Positions 8,409 to 17,486 of a DNA stretch of 64,000 nt are shown one piece after another. Position 1 is the first letter of the stretch; every line of letters begins with the position of its first letter. The position numbers and the translations under genes are program-made. This DNA is from Tigheibacillus halophilus (GTDB taxonomy: Bacteria > Bacillota > Bacilli > Bacillales > Amphibacillaceae), in contig NZ_JBHUIZ010000003.1 in assembly GCF_042683165.1 (NCBI RefSeq), positions 868,001 to 932,000 on the forward strand, in the 5' to 3' direction. The notes under the pieces were generated by a model, which was not told the DNA's origin, did not search any database, and saw only the letters and a list, made by a program, of their open reading frames with translations.

Positions 8409-9512
8409 GTGAAAAATCATATATTGGTTGCCGGGCTGGGCCTGATTGGCGGATCGATTGCCAAGGCCCTTGCTGCGCAGCCTGATAATCATATAACCGG
8501 ATATGATATTGATGAGGAAACACTCAAAAGTGCAAAGGAACAACATATTATTGATGATTTTGACCAGTCGTTTGAACGTTTGGCTACAGAAGCAAACATC
8601 ATCATTTTAGCCGCTCCCATTAGCATGACAATCTCCCTGCTGAAAACATTGGACCAATGCCATTTTGAAAATGATGTCATTGTCACAGATGTATCCTCTG
8701 TAAAAGGCGTAATCATGGAAGCGGCTCAGCATTTATCGAATAAGCGTTTGACTTTTATCGGTGGGCACCCGATGGCGGGTTCTCATAAAAAAGGTATTCA
8801 TGCAGCTAAAGCCCATTTATTCGAAAACGCGATTTATGTATTATCTCCTACATACAATGTGGATCATGACAAACTGCAGCAACTGAAACAGGTGCTTCAA
8901 CCACTCAATAGCCGGTTTTTAGTATTGCAGCCGACTGAGCATGACGAGATGACAGCGGTGGTCTCGCATTTTCCTCATCTAATCGCTTCCGCTCTTGTGC
9001 ACCAAGCAAGAAATTGGGAGGAGACACATGACAGGCTTCCAGTACTGGCAGCCGGAGGATTTCGAGATATAACAAGGATCGCCTCAAGCAACCCGACATT
9101 ATGGCAGGATATATTTCAACACAATCAATCAAAAATGGCTCCTTTGCTGCAAAACTGGATTAGAGAAATGGAGTATTTGTACAAACTTTTAAAGGAAAAT
9201 GATAAGCATGCCATGACAGTATATTTGGAGCAGGCAAAAACCTACAGGGATGGCTTGCAGTCAAAACATCAGGGTGCGGTTCCTTCTTTTTATGACTTGT
9301 TCGTAGATATACGAGATCAGACAGGCGCCTTGGCGGCAGTTGTACAAATACTAGCGGAGAACCAAATTAGCATATCTAATATACAGATTTTAGAAATAAG
9401 AGAAGGCATCACTGGAGCGTTGCGTATCACTGTAACCAGTGAATCTGCGCAAGCGGCAGCCGGTGCCATACTAAAGAAAAAAGGATATGAAATTTCATTT
9501 ACTCCATCGTAA
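8409..9512 (+). CDS. tyrA: Prephenate dehydrogenase with ACT domain
   Basis: Oxidatively decarboxylates prephenate to 4-hydroxyphenylpyruvate for tyrosine. The Rossmann motif VAGLGLIGGSIAKAL lies at 7-21; GGHPMAGSHKKGI near 117 is typical of the catalytic region. The last 75 residues (DIRDQTGALAAVVQILAENQ onwards) form an ACT domain, the usual site of tyrosine feedback in Gram-positive TyrA. The GTG start at 8409 follows GAAAGGG. 367 residues, full length. Confidence 0.94.
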   Translation: MKNHILVAGLGLIGGSIAKALAAQPDNHITGYDIDEETLKSAKEQHIIDDFDQSFERLATEANIIILAAPISMTISLLKTLDQCHFENDVIVTDVSSVKGVIMEAAQHLSNKRLTFIGGHPMAGSHKKGIHAAKAHLFENAIYVLSPTYNVDHDKLQQLKQVLQPLNSRFLVLQPTEHDEMTAVVSHFPHLIASALVHQARNWEETHDRLPVLAAGGFRDITRIASSNPTLWQDIFQHNQSKMAPLLQNWIREMEYLYKLLKENDKHAMTVYLEQAKTYRDGLQSKHQGAVPSFYDLFVDIRDQTGALAAVVQILAENQISISNIQILEIREGITGALRITVTSESAQAAAGAILKKKGYEISFTPS

Positions 9513-9557
9513 AATTGGTTAAGAATATATAAAGCAGACGAAAGGTGTTGCATAGAT

Positions 9558-10859
9558 TTGAACAAATTATATTACGATAATTCACCACTGCTTGGTAAAA
9601 TCCGTATTCCAGGGGATAAATCAATTTCTCATCGTTCCGTCATGCTTGCCAGTCTTGCAGAGGGAGAATCCCATATTACAAATTTTCTCAGCGGCGAAGA
9701 CTGTATGCGGACAATTGAAATATTCCGCGCGATGGGTGTCAAAATTGAACAGAGTGGATCTAATGTAACCATTGAAGGAAAAGGTGTCCATCAATTGGCA
9801 GAACCAGCAGTACCGTTATATTTTGGGAATTCCGGAACAACAGCAAGACTGATGCTTGGGATTCTGGCAGGTCTGCCTTTCTTCACTACAGTATACGGAG
9901 ACTCATCGTTAACCAGACGCCCGATGAATCGTGTTATTCACCCTTTGAAAAAAATGGGAGCATCTATCGACGGGGCAAAGCAAGCCTCATACTTACCGTT
10001 GGCTATCAGGGGCAGGGATTTACAAGCAATGACGTACGAGCTGCCTGTTAGGAGTGCACAAGTGAAGTCTGCGCTTCTATTGGCTGGGCTGTTTGCAAAT
10101 GGAGACACTACAATCATGGAAATGGCCCCGACCCGCAACCATACAGAAAATATGCTCCGTGCTATGGGAGTACCAATCGAGGTTCAAGATGAAAAATGTA
10201 TCACTATGACATCGGGTCATACCCTTAGGGGAAAAGATATAGAAGTACCGGGGGACATTTCCTCAGCTGCGTTTTTTCTGGTTGCAGCCGCAATCACCCC
10301 TGGGAGCCATATTGAGCTGATAAACGTAGGATTAAATGAAACACGTACAGGATTGTTGCAAGTTTTACAGGAAATGGGAGCAGATTTGAAAATCAGTAAC
10401 GTGCATGCCTCCGGGGGAGAAATGATTGGTGATATAGAAATTTCGTATCATGAGCTAAAGGCCGTCGACATCGGCGGGAGTCTGATACCGAAGTTAATTG
10501 ACGAATTGCCTGTTATCGCTTTGCTGGCCACACAGGCAGAAGGCGTAACGACCATTTACGATGCTGAAGAATTAAAAGTGAAAGAAACAGATCGAATAAA
10601 AGCTGTCTACGAGACATTATCCGAGTTGGGCGCGGACATTAGACCTACTGATGACGGCTTGATCATACGCGGCAAAACAACTTTGCAAGGCGGCAGTACG
10701 AAGTCTTATCATGACCATCGCATCGCAATGATGACAGCCATTGCATCCATTATTGCTTCCGATGAAGTACAGATTGATGATTTGTCCTGTGTCGCCATTT
10801 CTTATCCTGAATTTTTCTCACATTTAGATAAGTTACTTGGAATTCAGCTATCAGAATAG
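9558..10859 (+). CDS. aroA: 5-enolpyruvylshikimate-3-phosphate synthase
   Basis: Sixth step of the shikimate pathway: joins PEP and shikimate 3-phosphate. Called aroE in B. subtilis. Diagnostic segments are PGDKSISHRSVML near 14-26, FGNSGTTARLM near 90-100, and KETDRI and DHRIAM in the C-terminal half. The TTG start at 9558 follows AAAGGTG. 433 residues, normal. The glycine-rich loop keeps small residues, but glyphosate sensitivity class cannot be judged reliably by eye. Last gene of the supraoperon; a long hairpin follows. Confidence 0.95.
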   Translation: MNKLYYDNSPLLGKIRIPGDKSISHRSVMLASLAEGESHITNFLSGEDCMRTIEIFRAMGVKIEQSGSNVTIEGKGVHQLAEPAVPLYFGNSGTTARLMLGILAGLPFFTTVYGDSSLTRRPMNRVIHPLKKMGASIDGAKQASYLPLAIRGRDLQAMTYELPVRSAQVKSALLLAGLFANGDTTIMEMAPTRNHTENMLRAMGVPIEVQDEKCITMTSGHTLRGKDIEVPGDISSAAFFLVAAAITPGSHIELINVGLNETRTGLLQVLQEMGADLKISNVHASGGEMIGDIEISYHELKAVDIGGSLIPKLIDELPVIALLATQAEGVTTIYDAEELKVKETDRIKAVYETLSELGADIRPTDDGLIIRGKTTLQGGSTKSYHDHRIAMMTAIASIIASDEVQIDDLSCVAISYPEFFSHLDKLLGIQLSE

Positions 10860-10889
10860 AATAATTGCCGGTTTCGGGCTGAAAAGTTT

Positions 10890-10927
10890 AAAATAAAGAA
10901 TCTGTTATCATGCAGATTCTTTATTTT
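10890..10927 (+). terminator. Hairpin after aroA
   Basis: A perfect 15-base inverted repeat (10890-10904 with 10913-10927) and an 8-base loop. The stem is AT-rich and ends in TTTATTTTACTT, so it can act as terminator of the aromatic operon. Confidence 0.6.
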
Positions 10928-10984
10928 ACTTCTTAGAGTAGAAATTATACTATGGATGAAGAGGAATCAAAGGAGCGTAAAAAT

Positions 10985-12235
10985 ATGGACACAATCATGC
11001 AGGCAGTTCGTTTAGTGGAAAATAACCAGGTGGAAAAGGCATTGGAAAAACTTGAAAACTTTTTGCCGCTCGCGGATGAAGAAGAAAAATATACCATTGC
11101 TCAGTTATATCTGCAATGGGGTTATTTAACGGAATCCAGTGAGATATTGCACCAATTGCTTGAAATATATCCGGAGGAAACCGAGTTGCGAATCATGCTT
11201 GCCCAGATTTATACCGAGCTGGAGCAGGATGAAGAAGCAATCCAGCAATTGAGCATGATTGATGCGGATGATGAAAGTTATGTACAAGCATTGGTCCAGT
11301 TAGCTGATTTATACCAGTCCCAAGGGATTTTTGAAGTTGCCGAACAGAAACTGTTAACTGCCAAAAGGATACAACCTGATGAAAAAGTGATTGATTTCGC
11401 TTTGGGTGAATTGTATTATTCCATAGGCGAATACCAACATGCCATTGTATATTATGAGCGTCTCGGCCAGATAGAATTTGCCGAAGTATCGATAACCGAG
11501 CGTTTGGCAGAATCTTATGCTTCTGCGGGAAAATACGAAGAGGCGCTTCAGTTTTACAAAGAATCCGATCTTAAAACTCCTGATGCGCTATTCAAATATG
11601 GTATTACCGCTCAGCAGGCGGAACGGTCGGATATTGCCATATACACATGGGAAAAGGTGATTCACCTCGATCCGTATTACCATACGGCTTATTATCCTCT
11701 TGCCAAAGCGTATGAAGAAGAAGAGCTATTAGATAAAGCGTATAAAACAGCACAAAAAGGTCTCGATATGGATGAATTTAATAAAGAACTATATTATTAT
11801 GCGGCAATATTGGCAAAGAAACTTGGGAAGGGACAGGAAAGCGAAGATCTTGTTCGCAAATCGATTGCCCTGGATCCCGATTACAAAGAAGCGATATTGT
11901 TTTTGATAGCTTCCTTGAAAGATAAAAATGATTCACATGGGATCATAGAACTGGTTCAGGAAATTCAGAGAACCGGTGCAGAAGATGCGGCCTATGACTG
12001 GGAAGCGGCCACGGCTTTTAACCAAATTGAATCCTATGAAGATGCATTAAAATATTACCAACGTGCATATATTAACCTTAAAGATGACAGTGAGTTCTTG
12101 AAAGAATATGGTTATTTTCTCAGCGAAGAAGGGAGGAACGCAGAAGCGTGCGACGTATTGCGAAATTATCTTGAAATCGTACCAACTGACATAGAAACGG
12201 AAGAATTCGTACACCGTCTTCAACAGCAGTCATAA
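10985..12235 (+). CDS. ypiA: TPR-repeat protein YpiA
   Basis: A 416-residue protein built almost wholly of tetratricopeptide repeats, for example AEQKLLTAKRIQPDEKVIDFA and HAIVYYERLGQIEFAE type units, with no signal peptide. It is the counterpart of B. subtilis YpiA, which lies between aroE and ypiB. TPR arrays are scaffolds for protein contacts; the partner is unknown. The frame extends back to ATG 10952, but AAAGGAG (10969-10975) with a 9-base spacer points to ATG 10985, and a TATACT hexamer overlaps the upstream ATG. Confidence 0.88.
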   Translation: MDTIMQAVRLVENNQVEKALEKLENFLPLADEEEKYTIAQLYLQWGYLTESSEILHQLLEIYPEETELRIMLAQIYTELEQDEEAIQQLSMIDADDESYVQALVQLADLYQSQGIFEVAEQKLLTAKRIQPDEKVIDFALGELYYSIGEYQHAIVYYERLGQIEFAEVSITERLAESYASAGKYEEALQFYKESDLKTPDALFKYGITAQQAERSDIAIYTWEKVIHLDPYYHTAYYPLAKAYEEEELLDKAYKTAQKGLDMDEFNKELYYYAAILAKKLGKGQESEDLVRKSIALDPDYKEAILFLIASLKDKNDSHGIIELVQEIQRTGAEDAAYDWEAATAFNQIESYEDALKYYQRAYINLKDDSEFLKEYGYFLSEEGRNAEACDVLRNYLEIVPTDIETEEFVHRLQQQS

Positions 12236-12288
12236 ACAAGAGGCAAAAGAACAGGTCACTCACCAGATAGCATCGGGGGGAAGAATGT

Positions 12289-12846
12289 ATGCAAACTCCT
12301 ATTTCTGTAAACGAAAAAAAAATCTTCATTCAATGGTTTCTCAATCAATATCAGTTGAAAAAAAGAGAAAGTGTATGGATCCTCAACTATCTAATCAATC
12401 ATGACGATATTTTAGAACATATTCATTTTGTTCGTGAAGCCAAGCTTTGTCCCAGAAGCATCATTATTTCATCTGAATGTTCCAAGGAGGTACCATTTCG
12501 ATTCTATAAAAATCATATCGTTACAACGGATGCGGAAAAGTCTTTCCATGATATACGCCTCAACAGAGAAGAGGATTTGTTCATTGAAGTGCATTTTAAA
12601 AATGATCGTCAGAACGCCATGTATGTTTCTGTTTTGGAAGAGAACCCTTTCATTCCAAAGGAGCATACTATTACTCCGCAGGATGAACAAGTCGCGAATG
12701 ACATTCTTCGCTTTGTGCTTTATGAATATAAAATGAAACGCATAAAAGAACTGATTGACAAAGCGCTTGATGAAAGAAACAGTTCTGAATTCCTCAGGCT
12801 GTCTCAAGAACTTTCCAAATTGGAAGCTATGCAGTCCCAGACGTAA
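12289..12846 (+). CDS. ypiB: UPF0302 family protein YpiB
   Basis: 185 residues, closely similar to B. subtilis YpiB: SVNEKKIFIQWFLNQYQLKK at 4-23, then VWILNYLINHDDILEHIHFV and PFRFYKNHIVTTDAEKSFHD. This is the IDEAL-domain/UPF0302 family; the C-terminal charged helix (DKALDERNSSEFLRLSQEL) fits the short IDEAL motif. The biochemical function is not established. Starts at ATG 12289 behind GGGGGAAG. It sits between ypiA and ypiF as in B. subtilis. Confidence 0.88.
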   Translation: MQTPISVNEKKIFIQWFLNQYQLKKRESVWILNYLINHDDILEHIHFVREAKLCPRSIIISSECSKEVPFRFYKNHIVTTDAEKSFHDIRLNREEDLFIEVHFKNDRQNAMYVSVLEENPFIPKEHTITPQDEQVANDILRFVLYEYKMKRIKELIDKALDERNSSEFLRLSQELSKLEAMQSQT

Positions 12847-12869
12847 TTTGTCTTGGGTTGCTTTTTTTT
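12831..12869 (+). terminator. Terminator overlapping the end of ypiB
   Basis: Imperfect stem (12831-12842 with 12850-12861, a bulge and mismatches) followed by eight T residues. The ypiB stop codon lies in the loop. Confidence 0.5.
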
Positions 12870-12947
12870 GGCAAAATAAGATAATATTGGGATTGGGATT
12901 AAAAAGCAATCAACTCGCACACAATAAATAAAGGAGTGTATTAATCT

Positions 12948-13406
12948 TTGCAATGGAATAAAAATGATACAGATCAATACCTGCAGGCAAAAGAGTATAT
13001 TGATACAGTCGTTATGGCTTTGATACCTTTTCAATTGAGTAATGACCAGGAATTGTCCAAGCTGGCGTATCAAGATGAAGTATTGCAGATTTTTGCCAGT
13101 GAAATCACCCGTGAATTGTCAGGAAGGACGATGCAGGTCCCTGCCTATCATTATCTAAAATCCGCTAACAGAGAAAGTGAAACGGACCGGATCAATACTT
13201 GGATTCAAGACAGTGCGAAACAACCATTCCAGCATACATTCCTGCTTACTTTTGACGCTTCCTGGAAAAAACAGGAACGGGAATTGAATGGTAATTTACT
13301 ATGGTTACCTGGAATACAGTCGGGGGACATTCACTCGAAAGAAATAAGACAATACATTCATGACCAAGTGATGCAAATAAGTGAATTGATACAATCGTAC
13401 TGGTAA
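12948..13406 (+). CDS. ypiF: DUF2487 family protein YpiF
   Basis: 152 residues, TTG start at 12948 behind AAGGAG (12931-12936). Family recognised from the start MQWNKNDTDQYLQAKEYIDT, the central RELSGRTMQVPAYHYL and gene order just upstream of the qcr operon, the position of ypiF in B. subtilis. No membrane segment or known catalytic motif is visible. Function unknown. Confidence 0.82.
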   Translation: MQWNKNDTDQYLQAKEYIDTVVMALIPFQLSNDQELSKLAYQDEVLQIFASEITRELSGRTMQVPAYHYLKSANRESETDRINTWIQDSAKQPFQHTFLLTFDASWKKQERELNGNLLWLPGIQSGDIHSKEIRQYIHDQVMQISELIQSYW

Positions 13407-13470
13407 TTACCATTCGTTTTAATGGTGTGCCAGGATACTGCTCAGTCGATTTCTTTTATAGTGTTATATA

Positions 13471-13499
13471 TTGACCAAGCAGGTAGTTTGCGCTATCAT
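13471..13499 (+). promoter_or_regulatory. Promoter of the qcrABC operon
   Basis: TTGACC (13471-13476), exact 17-base spacer, TATCAT (13494-13499). Predicts a leader of about 60 bases before qcrA. Confidence 0.58.
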
Positions 13500-13567
13500 G
13501 GTAATGTCCTAGTAATGTGAAGTTAGTCAATTTATGTCCGTGATTATAGTAAAGAGGGGGGAAAATC

Positions 13568-14080
13568 ATGAGTGATGAAAAACAACAAGTGACCCGTCGA
13601 CAATTTCTCAATTACACACTGACTGGTGTTGGGGGCTTCATGGCCGCCGGTCTGCTGATATCTCCGTTGCGTATGGCTATCGATCCAGTATTGCAGCCGT
13701 CTAAGTCTGGTGATTTGGCGAATGTAGGCCTGGCAGTCGAGGATATTAAAAACGAACCGACACGAGTTGACTGGAAGATTGATCAAGTTGATGCATGGTA
13801 TGAATCCAAAGTGAGTCAAACAGCATGGGTTTACAAAAATGACAAGGGCGATATCGTAGCACTTTCCCCAATTTGTACGCATCTTGGGTGTACTGTGTCA
13901 TGGGAAGGGAATGATCAATACCCAAATGAATTCTATTGTCCATGTCATGGTGGTAGATACACCAAGGATGGAACGAACATCCCGGGTACACCGCCATTAG
14001 CACCACTGCATCCATATGAACAAAAAGTAAAAGATGGCATGCTATATCTTGGCAATCCACAACCAAGAAAGGAGGCGTAA
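13568..14080 (+). CDS. qcrA: Menaquinol-cytochrome c reductase, Rieske iron-sulfur subunit
   Basis: Rieske subunit of the b6c-type complex that passes electrons from menaquinol to cytochrome c. The two [2Fe-2S] boxes are CTHLGC and CPCHGG in the C-terminal half. The N-terminus has a twin-arginine signal anchor, TRRQFL at about 9-14, followed by a hydrophobic stretch to about 35, so it is a predicted Tat substrate; tatA and tatC lie at 53.4-54.6 kb. Starts at ATG 13568 behind AGAGGGGGG. First gene of qcrABC. Confidence 0.95.
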   Translation: MSDEKQQVTRRQFLNYTLTGVGGFMAAGLLISPLRMAIDPVLQPSKSGDLANVGLAVEDIKNEPTRVDWKIDQVDAWYESKVSQTAWVYKNDKGDIVALSPICTHLGCTVSWEGNDQYPNEFYCPCHGGRYTKDGTNIPGTPPLAPLHPYEQKVKDGMLYLGNPQPRKEA

Positions 14081-14086
14081 TGAATC

Positions 14087-14761
14087 ATGTTTCAAAAGAT
14101 GTATGATTGGATCGATGAACGCATTGATATTACGCCTATTTGGCGGGATATCGCTGACCATGAAGTGCCAGAACACGTTAATCCGGCGCATCATTTTTCC
14201 GCATTTGTATACTGTTTTGGCGGATTGACTTTCTTTGTGGTAGTCATCCAAATTTTATCCGGGATGTTTTTGACAATGTATTATGTACCTGACATCGAAA
14301 ACGCTTGGAAATCCGTTTATTATTTACAAACACAAGTAGCCCATGGCCAGATTGTGCGAGGTATGCACCACTGGGGAGCTAGTGTGGTTATTGTCATGTT
14401 ACTATTACATACACTGCGGGTATTTTTCCAAGGTGCTTACAAGAAACCGCGTGAACTTAACTGGATAGTCGGCGTATTGCTATTCTTCATCATGCTTGGT
14501 TTAGGCTTCACCGGTTACTTGCTACCGTGGGATAATAAAGCATATTTCGCCACTGAAGTTGGCTTGAACATCGCAGGACAAGTTCCGTTGATTGGCGACT
14601 GGCTCAAGATTCTTTTGGCTGGAGATGCAAATATCGTTGGTGCACAAACATTGACCAGATTTTTTGCAATCCACGTATTTTTCTTGCCTGGTGCGCTATT
14701 TGCCTTATTGGCAGTTCACTTTATTCTGATTCGCAGACAAGGTATTTCCGGACCACTATAA
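14087..14761 (+). CDS. qcrB: Menaquinol-cytochrome c reductase, cytochrome b6 subunit
   Basis: Four-helix cytochrome b6-type subunit (224 residues) carrying the two b hemes and the quinone sites. The heme-ligand histidines are seen in VRGMHHWGASVVIVMLLLHTLRVFF and, later, RFFAIHVFFLPGALFALLAVHF. GYLLPWDNKAYFATEV is the family fingerprint. Starts at ATG 14087, seven bases after the qcrA stop, with AAAGGAGG overlapping the qcrA end. Confidence 0.95.
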   Translation: MFQKMYDWIDERIDITPIWRDIADHEVPEHVNPAHHFSAFVYCFGGLTFFVVVIQILSGMFLTMYYVPDIENAWKSVYYLQTQVAHGQIVRGMHHWGASVVIVMLLLHTLRVFFQGAYKKPRELNWIVGVLLFFIMLGLGFTGYLLPWDNKAYFATEVGLNIAGQVPLIGDWLKILLAGDANIVGAQTLTRFFAIHVFFLPGALFALLAVHFILIRRQGISGPL

Positions 14762-14776
14762 AAAGGAGGGTAAGCC

Positions 14777-15553
14777 GTGAAAAGAGGAAAAGGAATGAAG
14801 TTTGTCGGCGACTCAAGAATCGTCGATGGACAGAAAAACAGAATTCCAAAAGACTACTCGGAATATCCAGGCAGGACAGAGGCCTTTTGGCCAAACTTCC
14901 TGTTGAAAGAATGGCTTGCTGGTTCCGTGTTCCTTGTGGGATTTATGACATTGACATTGGCGCATCCATCTCCATTGGAAGGGATGGCTGACCCGACGGC
15001 AGCTGGTTATATTCCATTACCAGACTGGTATTTCTTATTCTTATACGAACTACTCAAATATGAATTTGCAAGCGGACCATACGTTATTCTAGGGATTATT
15101 GTCATTCCGGGATTGGCATTCGGATCTCTGCTTCTGGCACCATTTCTTGATAAGGGTCCAGGCAGAAGGCCGCATCAACGTCCGGTTGCAGTAGGTATGA
15201 TGATTCTTGCATTGGCGGCAACTTGCTGGCTGACTTATGAGTCTGCAGCCCATGTTGACTGGAAGGCACGAGCTGAAGCCAATAAACCAATTCCGAAACA
15301 AGACGTGGAAATTGACACTGATGACCCGGGATATGCCGTATTCAAAGATAATTGTATGTCTTGTCACGGTGAAGATTTATCGGGTGGTGCTGCTGCTCCG
15401 TCATTGATTGGTATCGATAAAACTGCCGACGAGATCGCAGATATTGCCAAAAATGGTACTGGAAACATGCCTCCGGGTGTGTTTAAAGGTTCCGACAAGG
15501 AATTGAAGCAGCTGACAGATTTTATTGTGTCCGCAAACAAAGATGCTAAGTAA
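14777..15553 (+). CDS. qcrC: Menaquinol-cytochrome c reductase, cytochrome b/c subunit
   Basis: Bacillus-type fusion of the three-helix subunit IV with a C-terminal cytochrome c domain. DWYFLFLYELLKY (about 83-95) belongs to the subunit IV part; the c-type heme site CMSCH lies near 193, and the axial methionine is probably in GNMPPGVF near 231. The GTG start at 14777 follows AAAGGAGGG. 258 residues. Heme attachment outside the membrane needs the cytochrome c maturation system, which is not in the window. Confidence 0.95.
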   Translation: MKRGKGMKFVGDSRIVDGQKNRIPKDYSEYPGRTEAFWPNFLLKEWLAGSVFLVGFMTLTLAHPSPLEGMADPTAAGYIPLPDWYFLFLYELLKYEFASGPYVILGIIVIPGLAFGSLLLAPFLDKGPGRRPHQRPVAVGMMILALAATCWLTYESAAHVDWKARAEANKPIPKQDVEIDTDDPGYAVFKDNCMSCHGEDLSGGAAAPSLIGIDKTADEIADIAKNGTGNMPPGVFKGSDKELKQLTDFIVSANKDAK

Positions 15554-15572
15554 AGTAACGTTTTTTTATGGA

Positions 15573-15608
15573 AACACCTTTGCCCCTCGTTCAGGCAAAG
15601 GTGTTTTT
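15573..15608 (+). terminator. Terminator after qcrC
   Basis: A perfect 11-base GC-containing stem (15574-15584 with 15594-15604), a 9-base loop and a T6 run. It lies 20 bases after the qcrC stop. Confidence 0.9.
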
Positions 15609-15745
15609 TGGCAAATGTCAACCTCATACAAATCGTTGCTGGTTGGCTGCAACGAATGGGAACCAATTCCGAATCAAATCATCTCTCTAAGCACCTACAT
15701 AAAACGAAATCGGGTTAACGAATAAGGGACATATCATATTTTATG

Positions 15746-15774
15746 TTTACAATTGATGCTGCAAGCTTTATCAT
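15746..15774 (+). promoter_or_regulatory. Promoter of ypjA
   Basis: TTTACA (15746-15751), a 17-base spacer and TATCAT (15769-15774), 30 bases before ypjA. Confidence 0.58.
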
Positions 15775-15804
15775 ACGTATCTCTACTCAAGAAAGGATAA
15801 ACAT

Positions 15805-16380
15805 ATGCTGCGGATTTATTTACTGAACAAACAATTTCTTATTTTATTATTCATTGTGAACTTGCTTGGTACCATTTACGGTTATATATGGTACGAACCA
15901 CAACTGGCCATCACACCTGCCAAATTTTTGCCTTTTGTACCTGACAGTCCAACTGCAAGCCTCTTTTTTACCATCTTTTTATTCTTTTTTATTTTTGGCA
16001 AGAATACGCCATATATTGAAGCGCTGGCAATCATGTCCTTGTTCAAATATGGTATATGGGCAGTGGTGATGAATATACTGACATGGTATGTCGACGGAGG
16101 ATTGAGCTGGCAGGGATATATGCTGATTTTCTCTCATGGCGCGATGGCTTTGGAAGGACTGCTCTATGCGCCTTTTTATAAGATAAAATTACGTCATCTT
16201 GTTGTTGCTGGTATTTGGGTACTTCACAACGATATCATTGATTACGTTTATCAAATGATGCCTATCTATGCCTCGCTCTATAATTATATGAACGAGATCG
16301 GCTATTTCACTTTTTGGCTGAGCATACTCTCCATCCTGGTAGCTTATTGGATGACCCAAAAGAAAAATCAGCTGTCATGA
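15805..16380 (+). CDS. ypjA: DUF1405 membrane protein YpjA
   Basis: 191 residues with about six hydrophobic helices: LILLFIVNLLGTIYGYIWY, ASLFFTIFLFFFIFG, MSLFKYGIWAVVMNILTWY and FTFWLSILSILVAYW are clear. Family (DUF1405) and position after qcrC match B. subtilis YpjA. Function unknown. Starts at ATG 15805 behind GAAAGGA. Confidence 0.86.
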   Translation: MLRIYLLNKQFLILLFIVNLLGTIYGYIWYEPQLAITPAKFLPFVPDSPTASLFFTIFLFFFIFGKNTPYIEALAIMSLFKYGIWAVVMNILTWYVDGGLSWQGYMLIFSHGAMALEGLLYAPFYKIKLRHLVVAGIWVLHNDIIDYVYQMMPIYASLYNYMNEIGYFTFWLSILSILVAYWMTQKKNQLS

Positions 16381-16443
16381 AGCTATGTATATTTAAATGT
16401 TTCCTCACATAGATTAGATTAAAAAGTCTGTGAGGGGATTCCT

Positions 16444-16686
16444 ATGAAGAAGTTCTCTACAAGATCAGTACCTGCAGCAATGATCATAGGGATATTGACG
16501 CTGTTTATCCATACTAAGGTGTACGCAGCAGCTGAGGCGGGAAGCAAAGGGACACAAATGTCCGTTTTTTACTGGATCATTTGCATTGTCGGAGGTTGTA
16601 TAGCCCTTACATTAACTTATGTAAGTTGGAGAAAATATGAAGCAGAAGCAAAAAAAAAGAAAAATGAAGATCATTCAGTTGATTAA
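16444..16686 (+). CDS. Small exported membrane protein, YpjB-like remnant or miniature
   Basis: 80 residues: an N-terminal signal-type segment (13-29, cleavage plausible after VYA), a short linker, one transmembrane helix (about 41-62, WIICIVGGCIALTLTYVSW) and a lysine-rich cytosolic tail. It occupies the place of ypjB, whose product of roughly 260 residues has a signal peptide, a large extracytoplasmic domain and a C-terminal helix ending in a similar YxxWRKY pattern. The layout suggests that the central domain has been lost, or that this is a short family variant. Reading frame and ribosome site (GAGGGGA) are intact. The YpjB relation is inference. Confidence 0.7.
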   Translation: MKKFSTRSVPAAMIIGILTLFIHTKVYAAAEAGSKGTQMSVFYWIICIVGGCIALTLTYVSWRKYEAEAKKKKNEDHSVD

Positions 16687-16746
16687 TCATGAAAATTTGA
16701 CTATAATTGACCTTAAGGATTCAATTAATGTATGGAGGAGAGAATG

Positions 16747-17439
16747 ATGTTTGCTGGATTTGGTGGATATCTGATTTATATCTTATTGTTGATGCTCATA
16801 CCTTTATGGGCGCAGTCGAAAGTTAAAAAGACTTATCAGAAGTATTCCAAGAAAGCAACTTCTTCGCTGATGTCCGGTGCAGAAGTAGCCAGGAAGATAT
16901 TGGATGATAATGGATTATTTCATATCGATGTAACGGAAACAAGAGGTTTCCTATCGGATCACTATGACCCGAGAAAAAAAGTTGTTGTTCTTTCCAGTTC
17001 GAACTTTCATGGCCAGTCGATGGCATCATCGGCTGTTGCCGCTCACGAAGTGGGACATGCTATACAGGATGCCGAAGATTACGCATTCATGCGCTTTCGA
17101 AGCGCATTGGTCCCCGTTGCAAATTTCGGTTCCAATATCTCGTTTTTTCTGATTATCGCTGGATTCATTTTAGGCATGATGCAGCTGGCAGTAGTCGGTG
17201 TCATATTCATGTCGGCAGCAGTATTGTTTCAGCTTGTGACGCTCCCTGTTGAATTCGATGCTTCCAATCGTGCAATGACGCAGTTGGTTTCAACGGGTAT
17301 TATCAGGAATAATGAGGAAAGGGAAACGAAGAAGGTTTTGAATGCCGCTGCATTGACCTATGTTGCGGCTGCATTGGTAGCTGTAGCTGAATTGTTAAGA
17401 TTTGTCTTGATGATTGTTGCAAGCAGCAATAATGACTGA
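16747..17439 (+). CDS. yugP: YugP-type zinc metallopeptidase, membrane-bound
   Basis: Neutral zinc metallopeptidase of the YugP family (about 230 residues). The HEVGH zinc motif is at 100-104, one hydrophobic helix precedes it (8-22), and two or three follow (about 125-165 and 200-222). The substrate is unknown. The frame begins at ATG 16732, but GGAGGAG (16734-16740) is itself the ribosome site, so ATG 16747 (or 16744) is the start. It is convergent with ypjC across a shared terminator. Confidence 0.87.
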   Translation: MFAGFGGYLIYILLLMLIPLWAQSKVKKTYQKYSKKATSSLMSGAEVARKILDDNGLFHIDVTETRGFLSDHYDPRKKVVVLSSSNFHGQSMASSAVAAHEVGHAIQDAEDYAFMRFRSALVPVANFGSNISFFLIIAGFILGMMQLAVVGVIFMSAAVLFQLVTLPVEFDASNRAMTQLVSTGIIRNNEERETKKVLNAAALTYVAAALVAVAELLRFVLMIVASSNND

Positions 17440-17443
17440 AGTG

Positions 17444-17486
17444 AAGAAGGTGTCTTGCAGTATCATTGCAAAGACACCTTCTTTTA
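17444..17486. terminator. Bidirectional terminator between yugP and ypjC
   Basis: A 16-base stem with one bulged base (17444-17459 with 17467-17483) between convergent genes, with T-rich sequence on both exits. Confidence 0.8.

Noticed and set aside
12469..12909. 146-codon minus-strand open frame opposite ypiB
   Set aside because: Antisense shadow of a conserved gene, lacking start signals.
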